The notes: generated by a model from the letters alone, not told the origin. A stretch of 64,000 nt of DNA from Lolliginicoccus suaedae (GCF_008312885.1 NZ_VSSO01000002.1:297846-361845), one strand, 5' to 3'. Positions 31,709-40,563 are shown, counted from the first letter of the stretch. Translations and numbers: made by a program.

Positions 31709-32587
31709 TTCCCGGGCGAGTTGCTCGGCCCGCAACGCTTGCTCGATCCGTTCCACGACCTCCAGCACCTCCACTCCACGGCGCAGCGACCCGGCCGTCG
31801 GGCCCGCGGAGCGATCGAGGAACTCGTCGAGCATCGCCCGATAGCACTCCAGGGCGGGCGTCTCGCGGCTCGCCAGCTCCACCACGCCCGACGGGCCCTG
31901 CGCGCACACCCGCAACCGCGATGGCATCACCGGGGTGCGCATGGACAATGTCGCCGTCGAGACCCGTTGCCCCGCATGCTCGAGCATGACCTTCGTCGCA
32001 TCGCTCAACGCATCCCGGCGGGCGCGCAGCACGTCCGTCACCGGGCCGAGGAGCTCGATGAGCAGATCCAGCACGTGCGGGCCCACATCCACCAGGGCGC
32101 CACCGCGCTGCCGCCACGGTGACGCCGCGAACGGGCCGCCGAGCAACGCTCCCGACAGCCACTCCGCATCCGCCGTGGCCCACTCCCGGCCCGCCGCCGC
32201 ATCCAGGAAGTCGCGTGTCTCCGGCGCGAACCGCCGCGCGAGGAACACGATCGAGCGCACGCCCTGCTCGCGGACAAGCCGCTCGAGCGCGACAGCATCG
32301 GCCATCGAGCCCGCCACTGGCTTCTCCAGGATCACATGCCTGCCCCGCGCGACGGCGAACATCGCGAGCTCGGCCTGCACCTCGGGCGGGACCGCGAACG
32401 CCACCGCATCCGATGCCGCCACGAGGTCGCCGAACGTATCGAAGACCGGCGCGCCCACCTGGGCCGCCGCAGCGGGATCACGCGCCCAGACGCCCACCAG
32501 CTCCACGCCGGGATGGACAGCCAGCGCCGGGGCATGCGTCATCAACGCCCACTGGCCCGCACCCGCCAAACCCACGCGCATCCTCAT
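31697..32587 (-). CDS. Gfo/Idh/MocA family oxidoreductase
   Basis: 296 residues. N-terminal NAD(P)-binding Rossmann domain (RVGLAGAGQWALMTH near 4-18), the EKPVAGS motif (Lys of the family active site, about residue 88), and a C-terminal domain with GGALVDVGPHVLDLL (Asp/His active-site pair, about 162-176). Acts on sugars, inositols or similar compounds in relatives; substrate here unknown. ATG 32587 is chosen because upstream sequence overlaps the divergent MBL gene. Confidence 0.82.
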   Translation of the reverse strand: MRMRVGLAGAGQWALMTHAPALAVHPGVELVGVWARDPAAAAQVGAPVFDTFGDLVAASDAVAFAVPPEVQAELAMFAVARGRHVILEKPVAGSMADAVALERLVREQGVRSIVFLARRFAPETRDFLDAAAGREWATADAEWLSGALLGGPFAASPWRQRGGALVDVGPHVLDLLIELLGPVTDVLRARRDALSDATKVMLEHAGQRVSTATLSMRTPVMPSRLRVCAQGPSGVVELASRETPALECYRAMLDEFLDRSAGPTAGSLRRGVEVLEVVERIEQALRAEQLARESLR

Positions 32588-32663
32588 ACCGTACCGGCGT
32601 CCGCGCCGATCAGGCCTCGGGCCACGGCGGTAGGCTGGACGGGCAACGCGAAAGGGGGCATCG

Positions 32664-33467
32664 ATGGCAAGCCAGCTCGCGCACCCCGCATACGGGATGG
32701 CCCGCTCCGTCACCGAGCATGCAGCGGTCATCGTCGCGCGCAATCCGGGCCCCATGACGCTCGAGGGCACCAATACCTGGCTGCTGGGAGCCCCCGGGCA
32801 GCACGGCCGCATCCTCGTGGACCCCGGCCCGATGGACGAGCAGCACGCCGAGGCGATCATCGCTGCGGCAGGCACGATCGAGCTCATCCTCATCACCCAC
32901 CGCCACCACGATCACACCGCCGGCATCGACCTGCTCGCCGAGCGAACCGGCGCTCCCGTGCGGGCCCGTCTGCCCGAGCACTGCCGCGACGCTGCCCCGC
33001 TGGGGGAGGGGGAGGAACTGCGGGCGGGCGGGCTCGAGCTCACCGTCCTGCCGGCGCCCGGGCATACCGCGGACTCGATCATGCTCGCCGTGGCCGATGC
33101 CGCCGTTCCCGCCTTGCTCACCGGTGACACGATCCTGGGTCGTGGCACGACTGTGCTCGACGCAACAGATGGTGATCTCGGTGACTATCTGGAGACCCTC
33201 GGCAGCATCATCGACCGTCATTCCGGGCATCTCGTGCTTCCCGGGCATGGCCCCGAGCTGCCGGACGCCGCCACGGCCGCGAGCGACTACAGGGCGCACA
33301 GGCTGCACAGACTCGATGAGGTGCGCGACGCCCTGCGCGTGCTGGGGGAAGGCGCGAGCGCCCGGGACATCGTCGAGCGGGTCTATGCCGCGGTCGATAG
33401 GTCGCTGTGGGGAGCGGCGGAATCATCGGTGCTGGCGCAGCTCGACTACCTCCGCGATCGCGCATGA
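32664..33467 (+). CDS. MBL-fold metallo-hydrolase (Rv3677c type)
   Basis: 267 residues. Dinuclear zinc motif THRHHDH near residues 78-84, further ligands in PGHTADS, GDTILG and LPGHGPE, then a C-terminal winged-helix-like tail with SSVLAQLDYL. Similar to LACTB2/glyoxalase II-like hydrolases and syntenic with Rv3677c next to crp. ATG 32664 follows AAAGGGGG. Possible nuclease or thioester hydrolase; substrate unproven. Confidence 0.87.
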   Translation: MASQLAHPAYGMARSVTEHAAVIVARNPGPMTLEGTNTWLLGAPGQHGRILVDPGPMDEQHAEAIIAAAGTIELILITHRHHDHTAGIDLLAERTGAPVRARLPEHCRDAAPLGEGEELRAGGLELTVLPAPGHTADSIMLAVADAAVPALLTGDTILGRGTTVLDATDGDLGDYLETLGSIIDRHSGHLVLPGHGPELPDAATAASDYRAHRLHRLDEVRDALRVLGEGASARDIVERVYAAVDRSLWGAAESSVLAQLDYLRDRA

Positions 33468-33500
33468 TCCGGACAACCGTACTAAGCTACCGGACAAAGG

Positions 33501-33531
33501 TGCCCGATGCGCGGGATTCGCGCATCGGGCA
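33501..33531. terminator. Strong hairpin after the MBL gene
   Basis: Perfect 13-base stem TGCCCGATGCGCG (33501-33513) with its complement (33519-33531) around a 5-base loop, 33 bases after the MBL gene stop. No T-run. Either the terminator of that gene or part of the leader of the regulator starting at 33682. Confidence 0.55.
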
Positions 33532-33681
33532 GGCCTAGGCGGGGATGCCTCCCGGAGCCGCTCGCACGCGGCAGCAGACTGCGGCAGCAAGCTGGGGGGC
33601 TGCCGGAAGCGATCGATGAACGATCGGCCACGGGGGGATTTCCCGCACGCATTAGGTCCATGCGACAGAAACGGGGAACAC

Positions 33682-34173
33682 ATGACTGAGCCAACGGCGG
33701 TCCAGGGGAGCGCGAACGACACCGCCGCGACGAGCGTGGATGACAACACGGCCAGCGAGCGTGGAGTCTTCGCCGAACGACTCGACGAGCTGTTCCGCAA
33801 CGTGCCGGACCCGCAGGGGCGGCGCTACACGGGCTCGGCGATCGCGCGTCGATCCACCGAGCTGGGATTCAAGCTGGGCGAGTCCTACCTGAGCCAGCTG
33901 CGATCCGGCAAGGCACGGACCCCGTCCTTCCGCACGGTCGAGGGCATCGCAGCAGCGTTCGGGGTGGACGTGCGCTTCTTCCTCGAGGACGGCGGTCGCG
34001 AGCGCAGCCGCAACGAGATCGACATGATGCGACTGCAGGCCGACCGCAGCATCCATGACGTGGCCTACAAGCTCGCCGGGCTCTCGGAGTCCTCGGTGCA
34101 CATCGTGCACGAGCTGATCAAGGTGCTTCGCGTCCAGCAGGGCCTGCTCCCGGACCCCCAGCCCGAGTCCTGA
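33682..34173 (+). CDS. EspR-like helix-turn-helix regulator
   Basis: 163 residues. A central HTH of the XRE/EspR type (SYLSQLRSGKARTPSFRTVEGIAAAFGV, residues about 69-96) is followed by a helical C-terminal region (HDVAYKLAGLSESS...VHELIKVL) like the dimerisation part of mycobacterial EspR. The first 30 residues are acidic and probably disordered. ATG 33682 has GGGGA upstream. No ESX genes occur here, so a nucleoid or general regulatory role is more likely than a secretion-specific one. Followed by hairpin element copy 4. Confidence 0.75.
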   Translation: MTEPTAVQGSANDTAATSVDDNTASERGVFAERLDELFRNVPDPQGRRYTGSAIARRSTELGFKLGESYLSQLRSGKARTPSFRTVEGIAAAFGVDVRFFLEDGGRERSRNEIDMMRLQADRSIHDVAYKLAGLSESSVHIVHELIKVLRVQQGLLPDPQPES

Positions 34174-34283
34174 CCAGGCGCTCGCGAGGGCGCGAACTGG
34201 CTACCGCTGCATCAAGGCAGTGGTTGCGGCACAAGCAGTGGTTGCGGCAAGGCAGTGGCGGCGGCACAAGCACCCCGAATCGT

Positions 34284-34333
34284 CAAACGCGATAGAAACC
34301 GACCCGGAATTCCGGTGGCTTCTATCGCGTTTG
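34284..34333. repeat. Dispersed hairpin element, copy 4
   Basis: Exact 14-base inverted repeat CAAACGCGATAGAA (34284-34297) with its complement (34320-34333); the loop carries CCGGAATTCCGG. The right flank GGCGGTTT matches copy 3, but the outer box is missing there; on the left a degenerate box GGCACAAGCACC appears at 34263-34274, preceded by direct repeats of CAGTGGTTGCGGCA. It lies between the convergent EspR-like gene and crp. Confidence 0.83.
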
Positions 34334-34345
34334 GCGGTTTGAGTC

Positions 34346-35020
34346 CTAGCGAGCCCGGCGGGCCAGCCGCTCCGAGTCAGAGATCAGCACGCTCTTGCCC
34401 TCGAGCCGCAGCCAGCCGCGATGCGCGAAATCAGCGAGCGCCTTGTTCACGGTCTCCCGCGATGCGCCCACGAGCTGGGCGATCTCCTCCTGCGTCAGAT
34501 CATGCGTGACCCGCAGCGCGCCATTCTCCTGGGTGCCGAAGCGCTGCGCGAGCTGCAGCAGCGCCTTCGCGACACGGCCCGGGACATCGGTGAAGATGAG
34601 GTCCGCGAGGTTGTTGTTGGTGCGGCGCAACCGGCGTGCCAGCACGCGCAGCAGCTGCTCGGCGATCTCGGGACGCTGCCCGATCCATTCCTTCAGCGCC
34701 GCGCGGTCCATGCTCACGGCCCGCACCTCGGTGACGGTCGTCGCGCTCGACGTGCGGGGCCCCGGATCGAAGATGGACAGCTCGCCGAACATGTCCGACG
34801 GACCCATGATCGCGAGCAGGTTCTCCCGGCCATCCGGCGACCGGCGGCCGATCTTCACCTTGCCGTTGACGATGATGTACAGCCGGTCGCCCGGCTCGCC
34901 CTCGTTGAAGATGACATGCTGGCGCGGGAAATCCACCGGCTGCAACTGGTGGGTGAGCGCGGCGATGGCGGAGGGCTCGACTCCCTGGAAGATTCCGGCT
35001 CTGGCCAGGATCTCGTCCAC
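34346..35020 (-). CDS. crp: cAMP receptor protein Crp (GlxR type)
   Basis: Global transcription regulator. 224 residues from GTG 35020 ([16 protein letters not shown]), identical in length and nearly identical in sequence to M. tuberculosis Crp (Rv3676); AAGGAG lies upstream. cNMP-binding domain about 10-125 with [17 protein letters not shown] (phosphate-binding cassette, about 73-89), and a C-terminal winged helix with [24 protein letters not shown]. An adenylate cyclase and at least one clear target site (acs) are in this window. A weaker Crp-like site upstream suggests autoregulation. Confidence 0.97.
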   Translation of the reverse strand: MDEILARAGIFQGVEPSAIAALTHQLQPVDFPRQHVIFNEGEPGDRLYIIVNGKVKIGRRSPDGRENLLAIMGPSDMFGELSIFDPGPRTSSATTVTEVRAVSMDRAALKEWIGQRPEIAEQLLRVLARRLRRTNNNLADLIFTDVPGRVAKALLQLAQRFGTQENGALRVTHDLTQEEIAQLVGASRETVNKALADFAHRGWLRLEGKSVLISDSERLARRAR

Positions 35021-35128
35021 GTGGGCTCCTTCGGGAACTCGTCGGCACCGGAACAGCATCCAGTGCCGCTAGGTCTTGGGAACGCAGGCAACATTAAGCA
35101 CCGAACGCCCGCATTCAGCCCCACTCTA

Positions 35129-35144
35129 GTGGCTTTCATCACAT
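35129..35144. promoter_or_regulatory. Candidate Crp site upstream of crp
   Basis: AGTGGCTTTCATCACA has GTG and CAC half-sites with the 8-base spacing of the Crp/GlxR consensus; the right half TCACA is perfect and the left half is weaker. It is about 110 bases upstream of the crp start, consistent with autoregulation as reported in mycobacteria. Confidence 0.4.
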
Positions 35145-35165
35145 ATTGTCCGGTGCTTTCGCGTT

Positions 35166-35366
35166 ATGGACGCAGCGGATGAAGCCTTGCACAGCAGGGG
35201 AAGCGGGTCACGACGCTGCCCAGAGTGTGGTGGCTACCACTTGATCTTGCACAATGGGACCCGGAAATTCCACTCGGGCGCCCTGCGCGGCCCGCTGGCG
35301 GAACTCATTCGCGGCGTAGCGATCCCGTCTTTGCCAAGGGGGAGTCCGTGGCGCAGCTCGCCATAA
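35166..35366 (+). CDS. Possible small zinc-ribbon-like ORF
   Basis: 66 codons from ATG 35166 with CPECGGYH near residue 18, followed by HNGTRKFHS; a Cys-x2-Cys and nearby His could bind zinc. No second Cys pair is present. It is divergent from crp and its end overlaps the small membrane ORF on the other strand. Coding status uncertain; it could be chance. Confidence 0.25.
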   Translation: MDAADEALHSRGSGSRRCPECGGYHLILHNGTRKFHSGALRGPLAELIRGVAIPSLPRGSPWRSSP

Positions 35367-35442
35367 GGATCCGCTCGACCCGATCAAGGCCCATGGCGAA
35401 GAACATCAGCAGCACCGGGATGAGCAGCACCGCCATTCCTTC
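35305..35442 (-). CDS. Small single-helix membrane protein
   Basis: 45 residues beginning [27 protein letters not shown]: one clear transmembrane helix followed by a short charged tail. Divergent from nth and in the position where mycobacteria also carry a small membrane protein (Rv3675) between crp and nth, though sequence homology cannot be checked here. The frame stays open upstream to 35562, but the hydrophobic segment suggests the shorter form. Confidence 0.5.
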   Translation of the reverse strand, partial: EGMAVLLIPVLLMFFAMGLDRVERILMASCATDSPLAKTGSLRRE

Positions 35443-35552
35443 CATGCATCCAGTCAACACCTCGGAGGTCTCGGAAAGGCAACGTCCCGGCACCGGCCCG
35501 GACACTAGCTCGCGCGAGCACGGCTCCGCCAAGCGATCCGTACCCTGGACCC

Positions 35553-36332
35553 GTGAGCACACCCCAACCGCGCCGGCGCCCGCGCCGCGCGCCCGAGACC
35601 CGACTAGGCCTCGTGCGCCGTGCCCGCCGCATGAACCGGACCCTCGGGCGCGCCTTCCCGCATGTGTATTGCGAGCTCGACTTCACCACGCCGCTCGAGC
35701 TCGCAGTCGCCACCATCCTCTCCGCCCAATGCACGGACAAGCGGGTCAACGAGGTAACCCCGGCGTTGTTCGACCGCTACCGCACCGCCGCGGACTATGC
35801 CGGGGCGAACCGGGCCGAGCTCGAGGAACTGATCCGGCCCACCGGGTTCTACCGCAACAAGGCCAGCTCGCTGATCGGGCTCGGGCAGGCCGTCACCGAG
35901 CGGTTCGACGGCGTGCTGCCCAGCACCCTCGAGCAGCTCGTCACCCTGCCCGGAGTGGGCCGCAAGACCGCGAACGTCATCCTCGGCAACGCCTTCGATG
36001 TCCCTGGCATCACCGTCGACACCCACTTCGGGCGGCTGGTGCGCCGCTGGCAGTGGACCGAGGAGACCGATCCGGTCAAGGTCGAGCACGCCATCGGGGA
36101 GCTCATCGAGAAGCGCGAGTGGACGCTCCTCTCGCACCGCGTCATCTTCCACGGCCGACGCGTCTGCCACTCCCGGCGGCCCGCGTGCGGCGCGTGCATC
36201 CTCGCCTCCGACTGCCCGTCGTTCGGCACCGGTCCCACCGACTACGCGACCGCTGCGGCACTGGTTCGCGGACCCGAGACCGAGCACCTGCTCGCGCTCG
36301 CGCGGCCCGCGAGCGAGCAGGACGCATCATGA
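35553..36332 (+). CDS. nth: Endonuclease III
   Basis: Base-excision repair glycosylase/AP lyase for oxidised pyrimidines. 259 residues. Helix-hairpin-helix [12 protein letters not shown] near 132-143, catalytic Lys in [10 protein letters not shown] (HhH-region lysine) and catalytic Asp in [10 protein letters not shown], and the C-terminal 4Fe-4S loop C-x6-C-x2-C-x5-C ([17 protein letters not shown]). GTG 35553 lies 6 bases after TACCCT, so the transcript is probably leaderless. Heads a four-gene operon with start-stop overlaps. Confidence 0.96.
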   Translation: MSTPQPRRRPRRAPETRLGLVRRARRMNRTLGRAFPHVYCELDFTTPLELAVATILSAQCTDKRVNEVTPALFDRYRTAADYAGANRAELEELIRPTGFYRNKASSLIGLGQAVTERFDGVLPSTLEQLVTLPGVGRKTANVILGNAFDVPGITVDTHFGRLVRRWQWTEETDPVKVEHAIGELIEKREWTLLSHRVIFHGRRVCHSRRPACGACILASDCPSFGTGPTDYATAAALVRGPETEHLLALARPASEQDAS

Positions 36333-37006
36333 GCTCCGGAGCCCGGGGCAGCCTCGCTGCCCTCGCTATCGTGCTTGCGCTGATCGTTGCCATCTGGCCG
36401 CGGGGCGAGGAGGAGGCGACCACGCCCGGCACCGTGCCCGGTCGAGGAAGCCAGTCCGAGCAAGCGGAGGGGCGCCTCCCCGTCGCCAACGAGGCGCTCG
36501 CCGCCGATCGTGCCCGCGCCAGCCTCGAGCCATGCCCCGCCGGAAGCAGCACCACTGGGGCATCCTGGCCGACGGACCACCCATTGCGGGGCATCGAGCT
36601 GGGCTGCCTCGCGGACGGTGCTCCCGTCGATCTCGAGGCGGCGCTCGCCGGGAAGCCCGCCGTGCTCAACATCTGGGCCTACTGGTGCGGGCCGTGCGCC
36701 GAGGAGCTGCCCGCCATGCAGGAGTACGCGCGCGGCGTGGCGGGGGACATCACCGTGCTCACCGTGCACCGTGACCCGAACGAGGCCAACGCCCTCGCCC
36801 GGCTCGCCCAGTATGGAGTGACCATTCCCGGGCTGCAGGACGGCAGGGGCCGCATCCCGGCGGAGCTCGGCGCGCCCCCGGTGCTACCCGTCACGATCGT
36901 GTTCGATGCGGACGGTAGTGTCGCCGGTATTCTCGCCGAGCCCTTCACCACTGCCGGCCAGATCCAGGAAGCGGTCTCGGCAGCCTTGCAAGGAGAACCC
37001 CGATGA
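36329..37006 (+). CDS. TlpA-like membrane-anchored thioredoxin
   Basis: 225 residues. An N-terminal signal anchor (about 7-23) is followed by a linker and a thioredoxin fold with WCGPC (about residues 116-120) and the cis-proline in LPVTIVF. Probably exported and membrane-tethered, acting on thiols of envelope proteins; M. tuberculosis has the equivalent (Rv3673c) in the same operon. Two more cysteines (EPCPAG, GCLADG) occur before the active site. ATGA overlap with nth. Confidence 0.9.
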   Translation: MSSGARGSLAALAIVLALIVAIWPRGEEEATTPGTVPGRGSQSEQAEGRLPVANEALAADRARASLEPCPAGSSTTGASWPTDHPLRGIELGCLADGAPVDLEAALAGKPAVLNIWAYWCGPCAEELPAMQEYARGVAGDITVLTVHRDPNEANALARLAQYGVTIPGLQDGRGRIPAELGAPPVLPVTIVFDADGSVAGILAEPFTTAGQIQEAVSAALQGEPR

Positions 37007-37713
37007 GCACCCTCGGCCACGGGCCCACCCCGCCATGGCTGGCCCATGTCTGCGCCAAGTCCCCCGACGCGCACCCCCGCATGATGCTGCGTGCCCCGGA
37101 GGATGTCATCCCGCGCCCCGCGGCAGTGCTCATGCTCTTCGGCGGAAGCGAGCAACCCGACCCCCGGCGTCCTGGGGGACTGCCCGATGATGCCTACATC
37201 CTCCTGACCCAGCGCGCCGCCACGATGCGGCAGCACCGCGGCCAGGTCGCCTTCCCCGGAGGCGCTGCGGATCCTGGGGATACCGGGCCCGTCGATACCG
37301 CGCTGCGGGAGGCGCGCGAGGAGACCGGGCTCGACCCTGCTGGCGTTCGGCCGCTCACGCTGCTGCCCGGGATCTACGTGCCCGTCTCCGGGTTCGAGGT
37401 CACTCCGGTTCTCGCCTACTGGGAAACACCGAGCCCCATCGGTGTGGTCGATCCCACCGAAGCGTCCCGCGTCGACACCGTTGCCGTGCATGACCTCATC
37501 GAACCGAGCAATCGATTCGTGCTGAGCCACCCCGACATGCCGTACGATTCGCCAGCATTCGTCACGGACGGCATGCTGATCTGGGGCTTCACCGCGGGAC
37601 TCCTCGCGGGAATGCTCTCGGTCTCGGGGTGGGAGAAGCCCTGGGACCAATCCGATGTGAGGGATCTGGAATCAACCCTCGCCCAGTACGGCATGGAGGT
37701 ACATCGCCGGTGA
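37003..37713 (+). CDS. NUDIX hydrolase, CoA pyrophosphatase-like
   Basis: 236 residues. The NUDIX box is complete (GGAADPGDTGPVDTALREAR followed by EETGLD, about residues 85-111), preceded by TQRAATMRQHRGQVAFPGG, which matches the LLTKRS..HxGQxxFPGG signature of CoA pyrophosphatases (NudL). It would cleave CoA derivatives to phosphopantetheine and 3',5'-ADP. Start overlaps the thioredoxin stop; its own stop overlaps marP. Syntenic with Rv3672c. Confidence 0.9.
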   Translation: MSTLGHGPTPPWLAHVCAKSPDAHPRMMLRAPEDVIPRPAAVLMLFGGSEQPDPRRPGGLPDDAYILLTQRAATMRQHRGQVAFPGGAADPGDTGPVDTALREAREETGLDPAGVRPLTLLPGIYVPVSGFEVTPVLAYWETPSPIGVVDPTEASRVDTVAVHDLIEPSNRFVLSHPDMPYDSPAFVTDGMLIWGFTAGLLAGMLSVSGWEKPWDQSDVRDLESTLAQYGMEVHRR

Positions 37714-38897
37714 CAGGCTCGCAGTGGATCGACCTCATCCTGCTCGTCGGCGTGCTCCTCGCAGCAGTGTCTGGCTGGCGGCACGGCGCCCTCGCCTCGG
37801 GCCTCGCCTTCGTCGGAGTCGTGATCGGCGCGATCTTCGGCATCATGCTCGCGCCGCGCGTCGTCGTCATCGTCGATGACCAGTTCGGGCGCTTGATCAT
37901 CGGGCTCCTCCTCATCGTCGCGCTCGTCATCCTCGGCGAGGTATGCGGCATGGTGATCGGCCGCACCGCCCGAGGATTGCTCCGTGCCCAGGTGCTGCAC
38001 TTCGTGGACAGCATGATCGGTGCGATATTCCAGGGCATCGCGATCCTCGTCGCGGCCTACCTGCTCGCGATCCCCGCGGCGTCCGCGGGCCGCGCCGATC
38101 TCGCCGCCGCCGTTCGCGGCTCCAACCTGCTCACGCAGGTCGACCAGGTCGCCCCGGAATGGCTCCAGGAGATCCCCCGCGACTTCGCGGACCTCATCAA
38201 TACCTCCGGCCTGCCCGACGTGCTCGGGCCGTTCGGTCGCACGCCCATCGCGGCCGTCGATCCGCCAGACGGTGATGTCGCGTTCTCACCGGTGGTCACC
38301 GAAGTGCAGCGCAGCGTGCCGCGGGTCCGGGGCACCGCCACTTCCTGCTTGAAATCGCTGGAGGGCAGCGGCATCGTCGTCGCGCCGACGCTGGTCATGA
38401 CGAACGCGCACGTCGTCGCCGGCACCGAGGGCGTCACCGTCGAGACCCTCGATGGCGTGTTCGATGCGACGGTCGTCGTTTTCGACCCGGCCGCCGACAT
38501 CGCCATCCTCCGTGCCCCCGGCCTGCCCGCGGCGCCGCTGGGCGTCGTCGACGGACTTGTCGAGCGAGGCACCAGCGGTGTTGTCGTCGGCTACCCGGGC
38601 GGGGGGCCGTACACCGCGAACGCGGTGCGCATCCGTGATGTCGTCGAGCTCTCCGGCCCGGACATCTACCAGTCCAGCACCGTCAACCGCGAGGTCTACA
38701 CCATCCGCGGCACGATCCGGCAGGGCAACTCCGGTGGACCGTTGCTCGATGGGGAGGGCAACGTGCTCGGCGTGGTGTTCGGCGCGGCCGCGGATGATCC
38801 GGAGACTGGCTTCGTGCTCACCAACAGGGAGATCGCTCCGCACCTCAACGCGGCAGCGTCAGCGTTCAACCCCGTCGGAACCGGTGCCTGCGTGTGA
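37710..38897 (+). CDS. marP: Membrane-anchored serine protease MarP
   Basis: 395 residues. Four transmembrane helices in the first 125 residues (CvpA-like), then a periplasmic chymotrypsin-fold protease with His in TNAHVVAG (about 233), Asp in PAADIAIL (about 262) and Ser in RQGNSGGPL (about 341). Cysteines at about 213 and 394 match the disulfide of M. tuberculosis MarP (Rv3671c), needed for acid resistance. GTG start overlaps the NUDIX stop. Its 3' end overlaps the convergent hydrolase gene by 39 bases. Confidence 0.95.
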   Translation: MTGSQWIDLILLVGVLLAAVSGWRHGALASGLAFVGVVIGAIFGIMLAPRVVVIVDDQFGRLIIGLLLIVALVILGEVCGMVIGRTARGLLRAQVLHFVDSMIGAIFQGIAILVAAYLLAIPAASAGRADLAAAVRGSNLLTQVDQVAPEWLQEIPRDFADLINTSGLPDVLGPFGRTPIAAVDPPDGDVAFSPVVTEVQRSVPRVRGTATSCLKSLEGSGIVVAPTLVMTNAHVVAGTEGVTVETLDGVFDATVVVFDPAADIAILRAPGLPAAPLGVVDGLVERGTSGVVVGYPGGGPYTANAVRIRDVVELSGPDIYQSSTVNREVYTIRGTIRQGNSGGPLLDGEGNVLGVVFGAAADDPETGFVLTNREIAPHLNAAASAFNPVGTGACV

Positions 38898-39839
38898 ACC
38901 AGTCCCGGTGCGCGCGCGCACGAACTCGATGAGCCGCGAGCTCACGAGGTCCGGGGCTTCCTCGTGCACGAAATGCCCCACCCCGTAGACGATCTGTAGT
39001 TCCCGGTTGGGTGCCCACGTCTTGTCCCGGTAGAGCGACCCCGCCAGGATGAACGGGTCCGCCGCGCCGTGGATCTGCAGCACGGGCTGAGGCAGCTTCT
39101 GGCGCATCGAGCGGAAGAAGCGCCGCCCATCCGAGCGGAACTGCGAGCGGAACGCCCAGCGGTGGTACTCCAGCGCGCAGTGCGCGGCACCGGGGATCTG
39201 CACTGCCATGCGGGCATTGCGCGCGACCTCCGGGAAATCCGCGGATCGCACCCACGCCACGCCGCTGCGCTGCCGCAGCATCTCCTCGGCATAGGCACCG
39301 TCATCGCGCACGAGACGGCGCTCGGGCAGCCACGGGACCTGGAAGGGCAGCAGGGCCCTCGTCAGCGCCACGCGCTGGTTGCGGTCGCGCAATGCCGCGC
39401 GCTTCACCGACATCGGGTGCGGGGAGCCAATGACCGCGATGGCCCGGACCTGCCGGGGGTGCAGCGCGGCCGTGGCCCAGCACACCAGCCCGCCCTCCGC
39501 GTGGCCGACGATGATGGCGTCCTGCAGGCCCAGCGCGCGCACGAGCCCAGCGGTGTCTCCGGCGAGCGTCCAGCCGTCGTAGCCGCGCGGGGGCTTATCG
39601 GTATCGCCGTAGCCGCGCAGATCGATAGCGAAGGCCCGGATTCCGGCGTCCGCGAGCGCGCGCAACTGGTTGCGCCACGTCCACCAGAATTCGCCGAAGC
39701 CGTGCAGCAGCAGCACCGTGGGGACATCAGGACCAGTGGGCCCTGCCTCGGCCACGTGGAACCGGATGCCGTTCGCGTGCACGTCCCGGTGCTTCCACGG
39801 GCCTTCGAAGCGCACGCGCGAGGGATCGGGGGCAACCAT
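38859..39839 (-). CDS. Alpha/beta hydrolase, EphE-like, with altered nucleophile elbow
   Basis: 326 residues of the alpha/beta-hydrolase fold, in the position of M. tuberculosis ephE (Rv3670). HGFGEFWWTW gives the oxyanion-hole HGF, and the DLRGYGDTDKP and AADPFI regions are canonical, with a C-terminal His in GVGHFVHEE. The nucleophile elbow reads GHAEGG, so the usual Asp (epoxide hydrolase) or Ser position is alanine. The protein may therefore lack classical catalysis or use another residue. Calling it an epoxide hydrolase would be unsafe. Confidence 0.85.
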   Translation of the reverse strand: MVAPDPSRVRFEGPWKHRDVHANGIRFHVAEAGPTGPDVPTVLLLHGFGEFWWTWRNQLRALADAGIRAFAIDLRGYGDTDKPPRGYDGWTLAGDTAGLVRALGLQDAIIVGHAEGGLVCWATAALHPRQVRAIAVIGSPHPMSVKRAALRDRNQRVALTRALLPFQVPWLPERRLVRDDGAYAEEMLRQRSGVAWVRSADFPEVARNARMAVQIPGAAHCALEYHRWAFRSQFRSDGRRFFRSMRQKLPQPVLQIHGAADPFILAGSLYRDKTWAPNRELQIVYGVGHFVHEEAPDLVSSRLIEFVRARTGTGSHAGTGSDGVER

Positions 39840-39873
39840 TCCGCGGCCTTCCCGCTATTCTCCGGGCTGCCTG

Positions 39874-40416
39874 CTATCGCGAGCTCGAGGAGGACCCGGG
39901 AAGCTGGGCCCGCTGGGACTCGGCCAGCTCGCCGCGCGCGAACCGCTCCGCCGACGGCAGCACCTCCCGCAGGCCCTTCACTGATTCGATGGTGTGCTCC
40001 GGCTTCTTGAGCTTGCGCACCTTCAAGTAGCCGATCAGGCCGCAGATCGCTGCAGCGAGCACCATGATGAGGAACACGACGCCCCAGGCGGCCCATTGCC
40101 ACAGCCAGAGCTCGAGGACATGGCCGAGGAAGAAGAAAAAGAAGAACAGGCTGAACAGCAGGATCACGCCGGCGACAACGAAGAAGACGCTGCCCTTCAC
40201 GCCCTTCTTGACCTCGCCCACCACTTCGGACTTGGCGAGCTCCACCTCGGCGCGGAACAACGTCGACACCTGCGACGTCGCCTCCTTGACGAGATCACCG
40301 ATCGATACGGACTCACCGGGGCGTCGGGCATCCGCGTCCGCGAGCGGGATCGACGCGACGGTACGTGGCACCCCGTCCCCCGTGTAACGCCCATTGCTGC
40401 GGTCGTTGAAGGTCAC
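39874..40416 (-). CDS. Phage-holin superfamily (Rv3669-like) membrane protein
   Basis: 180 residues. An N-terminal soluble part with SIGDLVKEATSQVSTLFRAE (amphipathic helix) precedes two transmembrane helices (about 80-105 and 112-135) rich in Phe and Leu, then a basic tail. This matches the Actino-phage holin/DUF1469 family, of unknown role in bacteria. GTG 40416 has GGAGGA six bases upstream. Same direction as, and just upstream of, the hydrolase gene; the pair order matches Rv3669-Rv3670. Confidence 0.8.
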   Translation of the reverse strand: MTFNDRSNGRYTGDGVPRTVASIPLADADARRPGESVSIGDLVKEATSQVSTLFRAEVELAKSEVVGEVKKGVKGSVFFVVAGVILLFSLFFFFFFLGHVLELWLWQWAAWGVVFLIMVLAAAICGLIGYLKVRKLKKPEHTIESVKGLREVLPSAERFARGELAESQRAQLPGSSSSSR

Positions 40417-40563
40417 GTGCACTCCTCCACTTGGGTTGTGGCGTCTACTCGCTCGACGATCGAAAGGCGGTCTGCCGCCTATGTTGCCACGTCTTGGGCC
40501 ATCCGTACCGGATTAGGTGCGCATTGCGGCCCAACTTCCGCGCGATCATCGGTCAAACACGAC

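Noticed and set aside
39874-40416. Prophage holin
   Set aside because: Family name only; no lysin, structural or integrase genes nearby and the gene is part of a conserved chromosomal block.
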